Shown here in pieces: positions 12,318-23,609 of a DNA stretch of 64,000 nt. The position numbers were made by a program, and so were the translations under genes. Origin of the DNA: Burhinus oedicnemus (lineage: Eukaryota; Chordata; Aves; Charadriiformes; Burhinidae). Location of the stretch: positions 2,985,731 through 3,049,730 of the forward strand of contig VFFE01008422.1 of NCBI GenBank assembly GCA_008921705.1, written 5' to 3'. Under the pieces are notes generated by a model, which saw only the letters and a list, made by a program, of their open reading frames with translations, was not told the origin of the DNA and searched no databases. The first letter of the stretch is position 1; the number at the start of each line of letters is the position of its first letter.

Positions 12318-14744
12318 CTGGAGACAGAAAGAGAAACACATGGTTACAGATTCTGAGCGAAACACACCAAGGGAGAGGGGCAAGATCCTTGACTTTCACT
12401 GGTTCAGTTGCAGAGGTGAATCTTAGCGCCTGACCCCAAGTGGAGGTCTGGCAGCAGAATTAGAAAATAGTCTTTTCCGGGGAGGAAATCTGGGGGACCT
12501 GGGTAGCTGTTAAGGTAAATCCACCCTTGAGATGGTATGAAAAGACTCCTAGAAACCCTGAGGTCCCCTGCTGATGCACAGTGACAGCAGCATGCTTGAG
12601 GCTACTTGCACTGCCATTTCACCTACCCTGCAGCCCCTTCACGGTTGCATGTGAGGTGGTCAGATTTCAGTCTTCAGATGTAAATATACAAGGGCAGATG
12701 GGAGGAACATGAGATCCATTTGCCCTACTTGTGAGAGCAGCTCCCCATTAACAAGACAATGTTTTTCAAGCCAATGTCATTCTACATCTTTTATCCATTT
12801 TACTTAGGTTTACTTAGGAGTCTGTCCCTCCTTTTTTCTTATTTTTTTCAATTGTTGTTGCAAAGTTGTCCCATTTCAAGAGACAACATCCTCTGCAATA
12901 CACCAGTGTGCCGTACTCCACCTTTTTATACAGAAAGTCAGTTTTAAAATCCATGGTGTTTAAAGTTGTTTCTGTCTTATACTGTTAGACTACTGAAATA
13001 TCTTCAGAAGAAGAAGAGTGGACTCAAAAAAGACATTTTATACCCCCAAACCATTCCATTACTGCAATTAAAAAAAAAAATCCTGTGGTCCTCAACTCTT
13101 ATTCCTGCAGTAGTTCTCAGACTGGCCATTAAATACACTCTTCTGTGCATATTTTTTTTACCTAAATATTGTTGATTCTGACATGAACTCTACCTTGAAG
13201 TAATGGGCATATAATACATCAGTGTAATGGATTGCAGATATTTTAGGAAAACTGACCTTCTCTTGCTTAATCCTGACCACCAGCAATTTTTCAGTCATTG
13301 AGAGCGGAACTCTCAGTATTCAAATAAATCATGAATACATAATGTATTTGGCATATCTGTAAGTGGCCTGGAAATACTGAGCAACAGAATACATAATTTG
13401 ATAAGCCTGGGCTGAAATTTTTGTGACCTGTAGCAGTTAGTTTTGGGGCTCTCTCACTTGCACAGGCTTTACCTTTGACATATTTTGAAGCTTGGTTTTC
13501 TGTTCCCCTCCCAAGTTCTCCATTTTCCTTGGGCTGTGGAAGGTGCAGCATGCCAATCTCCACCTGGCACTTCTACTGCTACTGACCAGTGAAAACTTGA
13601 AGGCTTTACCTCTGGCACTGTGTTACAGAAAAAGTGATGGAAGATACTCGATTGCTCCGTTCCACCTTCCAGAGGCTCAGAGAGTTTGCAGAAGGCACCT
13701 ACTGCTTCACATAGGAATAAATGAGGTGCATTCAGATACAGTGGGGAAGAAGCACGTGGAGGGGATCACTCAGAGGAGGAGAACCCGTGACAGCAACCTG
13801 CAGCTGGAGCCTCAAGGAGGACCAGATCCTATAATCATGATCACACCAAGTTCAGTGGGTTCTGCTCCAGACTCCTTGCTTGCACTTCTCAGAAGGCATC
13901 TAGACTCCAGCAAAGCTGGAATGTACATGCAGCACTTGTAACACAGAAAGAGGAAATAGTTAAACACTTAAAATCACAGTTAAACAAATTAATGGAAATA
14001 ATATTCTGAAGTAAATTTTATGCTTGTCTGAACATTTCCATGATAGATTAGCTCAGTTTGAAGACCAAAGATTGAGGTTTTCAGTTTCAAATTACATGTG
14101 GGCTTGACAACAAACCTACATCCTTTTTCCAACTTATATTCTTGTCAGAAACAACACGAGCTTAGTGATCGGAAGGGATGGCACGCATCGGTGGCAGCCC
14201 ATGAGATGGGAGAAGAGCCACATTTCTGTGGTTCAGCTGATTCTGCTGCGGGTAGCAAATTTTGTCAGAAAATTTCAAAGAGTGATTAGGAGAACACAGG
14301 AGGAGGAACAAACAGAAGCCACTTTTACTTGGCTGTTTCTGAGGATGATAACAGACAGTTATCAGACAGCAGACATCGAGACCTGCAACTTCGTTGCTCT
14401 AGGGAGTATTTAACTAGTGGAAAAGATGGAAGAATTGGGTTCATTGATACAGTGTCCTGGACTGAACACCAGCAACGTCACATACACCTCAGTTGTCCAA
14501 GATTTTGAGTTTTATTTATTCTTTCATCATCCTGTCCTTTTGCATTTGTACTTGTGCACTTGTGTGCTTGTGCATGCTGAAAAATAGTTGTCGCATGAAG
14601 GGCTTGCCTTTGCTGTGGGGTTAAAATCAATTTGTCTTTAGTCTTCTGGATTTACAGCACACTGCAAGGGGGCTATGTATTGAAATCCAATAGAAAGGTA
14701 CTGCTTGTCTTTTACGTCCTGAGTATAGGATTCCTTTTTGATAT

Positions 14745-14957
14745 TTCATAAGAAAGAAATTTTTTACAGTGAGAGCAATCATTCACTGGAACAACCTGCC
14801 CAAGGATGTGGTGAAGTCCCCGTCGCTGGAGATTTTCAAGATGCGAATGGACAGCATGCTGGGTAATCTCATCCAGGCTGCCTTTCCCAGGAAAGGTTGG
14901 ACCAGGTGATCTTTTGAGATGCCTCCCAACCTGGGCTGTTCTGTGATTCTGGGGTTC
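14745..14957 (+). mobile_element. CR1 LINE fragment, 3' end, plus orientation
   Basis: The sequence reads through the familiar 3' part of avian CR1. It has TTTTTTACAGTGAGAG, then CACTGGAACAACCTGCCCA, GTCCCCGTCGCTGGAGATTT and TTGGACCAGGTGATCTTTTG, and it ends with TTCTGTGATTCTGGGG, a remnant of the terminal ATTCTATG-type repeats. Only the last 200 bases or so are present, as in most CR1 copies, which truncate at the 5' end during insertion. Differences from the usual CR1 sequence along its length indicate an old, inactive copy. It has no coding capacity. Minus-strand frame 14712-14960 lies inside it and is a shadow. Confidence 0.9.
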
Positions 14958-16409
14958 CATGATCTCTTTTTATCCAGTTAAAGAGATGCATGGTCAGCTT
15001 AGGACCCTGAGAAACTATGTTTGTTGTAGCAGCTACTTTAAAAATCGGAATGATGTTAGGAAAAGCTGTTGGTCTACAGTTGCACGATACCGCTCCTCAC
15101 TTTCAAAACAGTCTGTATTTTATAGTACATTAGTGTTTCTCTCAGACCACTCTGCTTCATTTTCTGTTTTGTTTTTGTTTACTTGGGTCATCACTTTGCT
15201 CTGTTCTATGCACTCCTTGTTACATGTTGAAGAGAAAACAACTAATGAGCCTTTTCCTATATTATTAAAATGCATTTGTTCTAGGTCCTAGGCCATTGTA
15301 TAACATGCACTCAAGCTTAAAGTCAATACAGACTTTCTTTTTTAGCATACGTTATGAGAAGTACTGACAATTCCCACTTTGCATCACATACAGCCTAAGT
15401 ATTTCTTGCAGAGTGCCCAGAAGGTTCCGTGGATGCAGTGTTTGTGAGGCCATGTCTGCAAAATACCGTCTGCTCATCGTTCCCCCCCTCAGATCAGGGA
15501 AGTCAATAGTGCAAAAAATATTGTTCATTTTTCAGGTGAAGGAAATGGGAACTAGAAAAAGAATAAGATTACACTTAAAAAAAAAGACATAACTGAACTC
15601 TGTTAGACATTTTCTGAACCTTTGTTGCCTGCAAATTGGGAAAAGCTCAAAAGGAGCTGTCGTATGGGAACAGGTCTCACACTGCTAAATCTGAAAGAAG
15701 AAACAGAAATCAGTCTATCTCCAGTTTAGATCCTGGTGCTTGTGGCAGTCACCTCTTTGGCTGGTGACCTGGTGGCATCTTTTGCAAAAGAGAAAGGTAC
15801 ATAAACCCAGTTGGAGCAGCTATAGAAAACAGCTCTTGGGATGCCTGTTTCCTTGCTGGGTACATTATTAAGAAAAGTGTGTCAAGGCTTCACTCTCTGT
15901 GTTTTTTCTTCATCAGTTCAACAATGTCCGTTAACAGCTATTGTACTCTCAGAGGCTTCTTCAAGTATGGGCCCATCTAAAGCTCATTTATTTTGTTCAT
16001 TAAATGCTGAGAAAGCTTCTGTTATGACTAAAATCCCTGCCACTAAAAGGAGCAGCGGCAGGGCTGTTTGCTGACCTCACATCCATAATGAGGTTTTAGT
16101 CCTTTGTTTTTCGCATTAAGGAAGTTAAGTCTTCTTACTGGGTCCTCGCTTGAGTAACTTTGTTTTGTTGTTTTATTTGCTGTTGAGTTTAATTTACTGT
16201 GTCTTTCATTAAGCTGATTCAACTATTACCTACGCTGTGAGTATTTGAGAAAAAAATGACCTTTTGGTCATTAAGAAATAAAGAAAGAATAAAACCCTGA
16301 GATCTTAATGTATTGCCAAAGACTCACCAAGTGACAAAAATTGCAGTGGCCACTTTTTCTGCAATGGGTCCAGTTTTGGCTGATTCCACCAGCACTCCAG
16401 ACAGATCTA

Positions 16410-16446
16410 TTTAATACATAATACATACATACATATTTAATACATG
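16410..16446. repeat. TACA-type microsatellite
   Basis: ATACATACATACAT core flanked by two copies of TTTAATACAT. An imperfect tetranucleotide repeat that may vary in length between individuals. Confidence 0.8.
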
Positions 16447-19244
16447 TATCATTTTTGGCTGAAATTATTGTACTTGAGGTCCTGTGTTTGCGTATAGGCT
16501 CTTGTCTCCTCTCCCATGAGCCTATTCACTCTGACTTTTTCTTGACATGTTCAACGCAAAGGCCCATCCTAAAACGACAGGGGCATTTTCATCTAGATAC
16601 AAAACAAAGTCTTATCCTATTGAAGAAGGCAACTTTAGCAATGTCAAGACGTCCTGCATTACAGTTGCATTTCATCAGGAAAAAAAAAAAATTCAGCTCT
16701 CAAGGGTGTATCACTCAGTCATCATCAAAGTTTACACAGTGCTATTTTAAGGACCCCATGGGAGCAAATCTCACAACACCTTTCCAAGCTACTTTGGCTG
16801 GTGGAGACAGGCAGCCACAGAGGCAGGGAGGCACTCCTGCTGCCTCAGGCCACAGCTGATAAGAGGCAGGGTCTCCAGACTGGCCACCTGCAGAGCACAC
16901 TGCTTATGAGTCCTGCAGTCAGTGTGCCACTTTTATGCCTTGCTTTTATCCTCACCAGAGCATTCTCCTTGTTCAGCACATCTTTCCTTTGCTTCCTCTG
17001 AAGCTCTCCAGCTGTTGCTTTCAGGCTCTAATACTATCATACAGCGTAGCTCCCTTCCAGTGTGCACCCTGAGGCCTGCAGCTCACGTCCAATGTATACA
17101 CTCACCTCTCTCTCTTACCCCCATATATATGCGCATGCATACACTTCTAGATACACAACTACACATACCACCCTGACTTCTCCTGCACCATAACAGACCT
17201 GATCCATCTTTCCTGAATCCCTGCTTTTATTCCGCATTTTCGCCTTCCCATTACACAATTCAGATCAGCATTAGCATTGCTGGGGAAAAACTCTCAAGTG
17301 TCGGCAAGCAAATGTCACCATTCGGAAAGCTCTGGCTCAATCTGTTTCTCCAGTGTTACTGCTTCAGTTCCCGCTAGCCCTGCCAGCAGGCTGCCAAAAT
17401 CTGGTATTAAACATGTCTGGATATTGGCCTAAAGAGGCCCTAGACCTCATTTTGATATTTTGCTGTTATCATTCTTAAGCTGTAAGGTATTTTACCTTGA
17501 ACAAAGAGTTAGATTTAATAGAGTGTGCAGCATATGCATTCCTAGCAAAGCATAGCTGGATTTTGTTGTGATAACACCCCAAATTAAAATTGACAAGCGC
17601 TCAGCTTCAGAACTGCTCAAGTCAGCTGTGCTTGCTGTTAATGTGTTGGACATTTCCCAGAACACACAATGGGAGAAGCTTCCAGGAAAAAGCTAAGTGT
17701 AGGAAAGATTAAAGACAGTTTCTATAGGCTGTGCTGGTATTCAGGAATGACAGTGAGGGAGATGATAGATCAGCAGTCAGCAACTGGATTTCACACATGC
17801 GTGGCAATTCACTTCACTTTTAAAGACTCAGATGAGATAGAGGCAATGGGAGCTGAAATGTAGGCATGACACCTGGTTACACCACATGGCCTTGTTTTCT
17901 TTGCTTATGGCATTGCTGTCCTTTTACTGTTCAGCTGAATTACCCCTTGCTGGTTTCCCAACTCAGACTCAAGAATATGTATATCTTTTTTAAAAAAATG
18001 TCCTTAAAAGTAGTTTCATTGTTTGGCAAAGTAAAGTTAAAGACCTGCAGCCATTGTATCAGGAACAAGCCCTTTTCCATTTTCAGGTAAAACACAGCCA
18101 GTGTTTGTCTGTACTATTGATTGCTGCATAATTGTTTGCATACAGAGTGCGGAGTTCTCCAGGCTCCCAAAGTGCAACCCCATGCCCTAAGTGCCTTCTT
18201 TCCTACAACATCCAAACACTTCTGGATCCTTCCCATGGATTTTAAGGGTGCAGGAATCAATATAATTTACAATGTCCTTGATTGTACATGAACATAGAGG
18301 GAACTCAGACACTTAGCATGTTATACAGGGATGAAATTAAGAACTATGGAATTAAACTAGGAGGAGAAAAATGCCCTGCTGGGAATGACTTCATGGAAGT
18401 CAGCTACGAAGAGATACTTGAGTTTTCCAAGGACAACATGGGATGCATGATTTTGCAGTGAGGAGGGAATAAATGAGCAGTTCAAGTGAAATCTTATGTA
18501 TTTTCCACTTCCAAAATTTATATTCCAATCCCAGACAAGAGTTATGGGAAAACTGAGTTTGACAGTATATGTCATCAATATAAGGTATCATATAGTGTAG
18601 GACTAGCAGAATTACTCCAAAGCAAAAATTATGAGCCCATAAAATTAATATAATAACTCTTACATGTAGTGATAGTCTATGGTAGCTATCATATGGTTAT
18701 GATTAAGCCATTTTGGTCTCCACAACCCTAAATTAGATCAAACAGTTTTAGAGGCAAATTCCTCCCTGCCCCTGCAATATTGCCTAAGGCAGAATGAAAG
18801 CTGTTTGAATAATCCAAATGCACATTCTCATAATTTAATAGGAAAAATACCAACCCAGAAGTTGTATTTAAATCTGACTTTCTCAGGTTTGCTACACTTC
18901 GTCCATTTGGCAAATGTAATCTATAATGCCTCAGAACAGGACTTCAAAGTTATTATTTCTTCTTTCAGTATCTAGCTCTGTGAGGCTCTAAAACGGGCTG
19001 GAGTATCTTGCACGCTTTATGATACACATCCATGCAATTTCTGTGAGTTATTGCTATAAGGAGGTCTTATATATATGGTTATTGAATAATGGACATCATT
19101 CAGAACAAAGGAATGTTGTATTTTCTTAAAAATACGTATTTTAAAATCTCTTTTATATGTCTTCAGGGTCTTACACACTTTTTAGCGTAACTAGCTTCAT
19201 CAAAAACCTTTCACAAAAATAGATGTTGTTTTCACTCTTTGCAG

Positions 19245-19347
19245 GCAAGAAAGGAGCTGGCTTGGCCAAGATCAGAAATTGAATTTGTGGTAGAAAAAGG
19301 AAGTGAATCCAACTCAAAAAGTCCCAGACTTAATCATGAGCTTTACG
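19245..19347 (+). CDS. Candidate internal coding exon of an unrecognised gene
   Basis: Seen: a good acceptor (TTGTTTTCACTCTTTGCAG) ends at 19244, and a donor (TACG|GTAATTTT) follows 19347. The 103 bases are open in only one of three frames. They start in phase 0 and end in phase 1, and encode a hydrophilic peptide beginning ARKELAWPRSEIEFVVEK and ending SPRLNHELY. The start phase matches the block ending at 1201 and the end phase matches the block at 23535. Inferred: a mostly charged, Ser-rich segment of an intracellular protein, with an SPR site that could be phosphorylated. I do not recognise the family. This is one of the best exon candidates here because splice sites, a single open frame, protein-like composition and phase agree. 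A pseudo-exon remains possible. Confidence 0.45.
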
Positions 19348-22300
19348 GTAATTTTAACTCCATGTATTTGTGGATTTTTTGTAACTTAAAGGAAAAAATA
19401 AATGCTCAGAGTGAGTGCTTTGATTCTCATAGGATGGGCTAACATTTTTCATATATCAAGAATGACACATTGCTCAAGTTAAATAAAAGCTGAACTGTTC
19501 GTATAAAAATGTACAGCCCGAAACTGCGTAGCATAGACAAAAGAAACAAAAATATTTTTTACCTGTACAACAAAATAGTGCTTTTTTGTTCTTTTAGGGG
19601 GATAAAAGTTAAAGTAAAAAAATTTTGGAGCACCTGCTTTCATAGTGGTTTGTGATTCTGTGTCTTTAGACACTTCTGAAGTTTGCATGAGATTCATGCC
19701 GTAAATATTAAGTCACTTGAGTGGCATACTCACATTGCTGAAGATACATTGTCACTTAGATGCTCTGGCACTGTGGAAACATTAAGATTGATAGTGACTA
19801 ATGATAGATTTTGAAGACAAGGGAAAAACCCACCTACTTTCTCATAAAATCCAGTCAGGGTGTAACTTTAAATTTCAGATCAGCTCCGGAATGTTTTTAA
19901 GCTTCTTTATTGCCAATTATTTCACATAAGGGTAAGGGACATGTCCTTCTACACCTCATAAATTTGACATACTGTAGTTTGAAATCTCATTAGCCTTCCG
20001 TGTTGCCAGATGCAGCTTACAAACATTCAGGATCTTAGGGACATGTTTTTATACTGTTAACTTTCTACCAGTGCTATTTTTGCAAGCATGTGTTTTGTAT
20101 TTGTCCTTTCCATGAACTCTCCATTTTGTTTAGTAGCTATATTAAACTATTTTACTATAAATCTAGGCTTTTAACTACTTTAGGGTTCTTGGGATGATTG
20201 GTGCATGCTCAGAAAAGTTGTATACATAATTTCGCCCTCTGGAAGTACATTAAATATCCATAAATTACACTCAAGTATCTTGTGGAAGAATGCCTGCTAT
20301 TCTGCTGCAAAATCTTAATCCACCTCTTTATACACTGGTAACATATGGTATTTTAAAAGCCATGTAAAGTTAAGGTTCTGGCTTAACTTGTAAATGCAAA
20401 TGAAACGACATCTTATCCTTAATCCAATGGATGTCTGTACACTGCCCAAAATGAGATCCTGTAATTCCCTACCAGCACTGCTCCATCAACATAGACTACC
20501 AGCCTATCTGGCAAATTTGGTGTTGCACTCTCTCTGCTCTGCAGCTTCTACCTCAGATCAGGTTGGCAAAAGTGAAATCCAGTCCCTGTAGGTTTAGATG
20601 AGGCCTAAAGGAAGCAAGTTATTTTTGCATATACAGAACCTAGCTTACAAATTCATACCCATATGCTGTCTTCACTGGTTTGTGTTTCACTGGCGTGCAT
20701 ACAATATATTGCTTTTTAACATGTATTTTTAAGTAAAATGTAAATTTTGTCTCCCTACTGTTGGTCAATGAGTTTTTCTCTCTTGAGCATTTAAGAATCG
20801 AGTAAATTAGAGATAATCTTCTGCTGTGATCTGGCTAAAAAGGATACTGGATTGAGTTAATATTGAACAGCATGTATGAGAAATGCTTAAATGTTTTATA
20901 ATAATAGTCTCCATGTCAGATAATGTAAACCGTTCATGGTAAAAAACTTCCATACCATCTATCTGCCTCAAGGAAAAATCTGTTTGAACTTTGCCTGATG
21001 ACAAACCTTAAGAAATAACGATTGGTACATGATCATTACAACAACCTTTGAATTTAGCAGTCATACGTAGAAAGGTACTGTCCTCCTCCACATGCCCGAA
21101 ACCTTTGATTTGAGCGGTTATGCCTCTAAAGGTGCTGACCTCCTCTTCCACACGGCCAAGTCTCTTGTGGATGCCAGTGTGCTTAGCAGTGGCGCTGATG
21201 AAGTGCCTGTGCTCTCTCCCAGGGTTTCAGGGCTCAGGAGGACTGCCCCGCTGATGGCTGTGCTCAGGTCTTGAGACACAGGATCCATCCAAGTCGTGCC
21301 AAAAGCAAAGACTTATTGTTTAAAAAAAATCAGTGAATCTAATTTCAAAAAGCAGTACCAAAAATTTTCTCTCAGCTTTTACTGTAGAAGCTTTGGAACA
21401 GATGTATTTTCTCTTTTCTGCCTAGCAGAGTGAGTTTCTACATAGATAAACCTTCTTCAGACTACTGGTGCTTCCTCTAGCATATATTTGTCTAGTTCAC
21501 TGATCTTGCTCCACTCTTTCCAAAAAGGTAAGACCCTATTCTGCACTGTAGTCAAGGGCTTCACAGATATGTGCTGGGGGGAGGCAATATTAATTTCCTG
21601 AAAAAACAGTTGTTTTTCAGAACATTCTCTGTTCTGCAATTTTAATACAAAATCTTCTTTCCCTTAAAGCCAACTTGTTTCCATGGGAAGAATCATATAT
21701 CACGAAAAATGCCGAGCAAAGTCCAATCTGCATACCCCCTGGGGCTAAAACTTTACCATATGCTCTTTCCTTATGCTGCTGATCCCTCTGGTTCTCAGGG
21801 AGGAAGCACATTTCCAAAGACATCTGTGAGCATGTAGCAAATGCATTTGTGAAAATAGAGGAGGAGCTTCCACAGTAGAGTGATTCCTATGGGAAAGAGA
21901 CATTTCTTCCTTTTTTAGACAACAAGCTAGCTTGTAACGGAGCAGTCACTGGTCATACCACTGCCTTTCAGGTAAAAGGCTATCACTTCCCTGTAACATG
22001 CATTTTATTTCATTCATTGGCACAAGTCCCCTAAGATTTGTGTCAAAGGGGGCAGCAAGACCTCCTCTCCATGAATTGGTTTGGCCTCACACCCAAATAG
22101 AACTGCTGTCATTCACACGAATCATTGCACAGATTAAGATTTGGATTATTTCCCCTGTTTTCAGTGTTTTACAGATGAAATGCCTCAATTAGACACGATC
22201 CCTTGCTACACTGCCATTTATTCCCACTGTTCCTAAACATGTCACTGTTGGCAAACCATGTCGGACATAAAGACACCAGCCAGATCTGGGTAATGGTTTC

Positions 22301-23534
22301 TGAAGGTAGTGACGGGTAGAAGTGTTACAGTTTTTGGCTCTCTATGGTGAGAAATAATTAAGACAGGCTGAGCAGCCTCCAAGTACTATGCACCCACATC
22401 ATCCTCAGCTATTAACCTTTTGCCCTGACACCTCAGCAGCACAGGGGATAAAATCATCTGAGATTTACTGTTTAGGGAATCACGCTTTTCCCTGTTCGTG
22501 TTGCGTTTCAACAAGACGCTTTCTGCTCATCCTTTTCACCTTTGCAGCACAAGGCTCTTTGCTGTGCACAAGCACATACGGTGGGTGTCTCATTACCCAG
22601 CCATCCTCCAGTTGCATAAAGCTTTGTGCTTCCCCTTGAAGGTTTTATTTTTCTGTGCTCCTTCTCTGCTATGCCATTAATACAACCTTGACACAAAGCT
22701 TGCAAAGAAAATCACACTGTCCTACTGCAGGCCTTTTATTTTGGTTGGTCAATGTTTGACGTAATTTAGCTATAAAAATATTTTGATGTGTATGGTCTGA
22801 CAAAGCCAGGCTGAACTTCAGCGAGACTAAACACTTGTTAGCAAAAAGAAAAATTGTATTTTCTTTCCTTCCACAAATTTAATTCTTTCTCACTATTTCC
22901 AAGTCAGTGGATGTAGAGCTGGCTGGAGGGGAAGAACCAAAATCTGAAATATGACAAGCAGAATGAAACCCTGTGTATGTGTGTGTGCATCCATCTTGTT
23001 ATTCTTTCAAACAAAGCAAACAGTTATTAACTATAAGTAACCAATTTATGTTTACGCTTCTGGGCTTTAGGGAAAATAATTAATTGCTTGTTCTTTAAAA
23101 GCTGAAGTATTTAAGTTTCTAGTTTCTCCAGATCATAATTGTTACAGTCACAAGTTTCATGGGGTGAAGAGGCACCTCATGTAGTTTTTATACTAAATTG
23201 AGTCCAAAGCTATGTGTGTAGCTACTTCTGCTCAGCTAGACATGCTTGCGCTTGCAGCTGGCTGGGGTCTTCTTTTTTAACTAGGCTGATCTAGCACAAG
23301 AGCCACCTTGTACTTTATTGTATGCAGAGTGAAGGCACTGCAAACCCACTCTAGGTGGTAATTTCACTGCAGGGGATGTTATCAAAGTACCAGAACATTA
23401 GCTATGCTTACGTTTGAGAAATGCATTTTATGCCATATATGTATATATAGCATTCTTGACCCATAGTCTTGTCTTCAAGCTTTCCTATGTGTCCAAAAGA
23501 TATACATAACAGATGTTTCTTTGTTTCACACCAG
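19348..23534 (+). other. Putative intron, unique DNA
   Basis: No interspersed repeat recognised. It contains an imperfect 27-30-base direct repeat at 21071-21157 inside a locally G+C-richer patch (about 21.07-21.29 kb). The remainder is A+T-rich. Short frames such as 21092-21274 and 22388-22639 lack supporting features. Confidence 0.4.
21071..21157. repeat. Imperfect direct repeat, 57-bp spacing
   Basis: AAAGGTACTGTCCTCCTCCA at 21071 recurs as AAAGGTGCTGACCTCCTCTT at 21128, with further similarity (CACATGCCC against CACACGGCC). This suggests an old local duplication of about 57 bp. The second copy lies in a short C+T- and CpG-richer stretch. Confidence 0.6.
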
Positions 23535-23609
23535 CTGCTGTAGACACAGCTGATACTCTTCAGCCGACATGTGTATTAAAACTTTCAGATAAAATGTCTC
23601 AATCACCTG
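23535..23609 (+). CDS. Candidate internal coding exon of an unrecognised gene
   Basis: Seen: an acceptor (GTTTCTTTGTTTCACACCAG) ends at 23534, and a near-perfect donor (CCTG|GTAAGTAT) follows 23609. Two of three frames stop at once. The remaining one starts in phase 1, completing a GCT alanine codon with the last G of the block at 19347, and ends again in phase 1. It encodes AVDTADTLQPTCVLKLSDK followed by MSQSP. Inferred: together with 1120-1201 and 19245-19347 it gives a continuous reading of about 80 residues. The length of 75 bases is normal for an internal exon and keeps the frame, so it could be skipped without a shift. The protein family is not recognised. A pseudo-exon remains possible, but the agreement of phase across two junctions argues against it. 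Confidence 0.45.

Larger units (their letters stand above)
1202..19244 (+). other. Putative long intron, mostly unique DNA
   Basis: Eighteen kilobases between the first two plus-strand exon-like blocks. It holds poly-T tracts at 4612-4626 and 7691-7707, an A+T-rich tandem repeat near 11.0 kb, a short duplication at 10541-10565, one plus-strand CR1 fragment at 14745-14957 and a TACA-type microsatellite near 16.4 kb. Open frames such as 13492-13941 (149 codons) and minus 12082-12399 (105 codons) show no family features as whole frames. Part of the latter overlaps a splice-flanked block listed separately. Confidence 0.4.

Noticed and set aside
13492..13941. 149-codon plus-strand frame.
   Set aside because: Composition is unremarkable, no family resemblance was seen, and no flanking acceptor and donor fit the frame.
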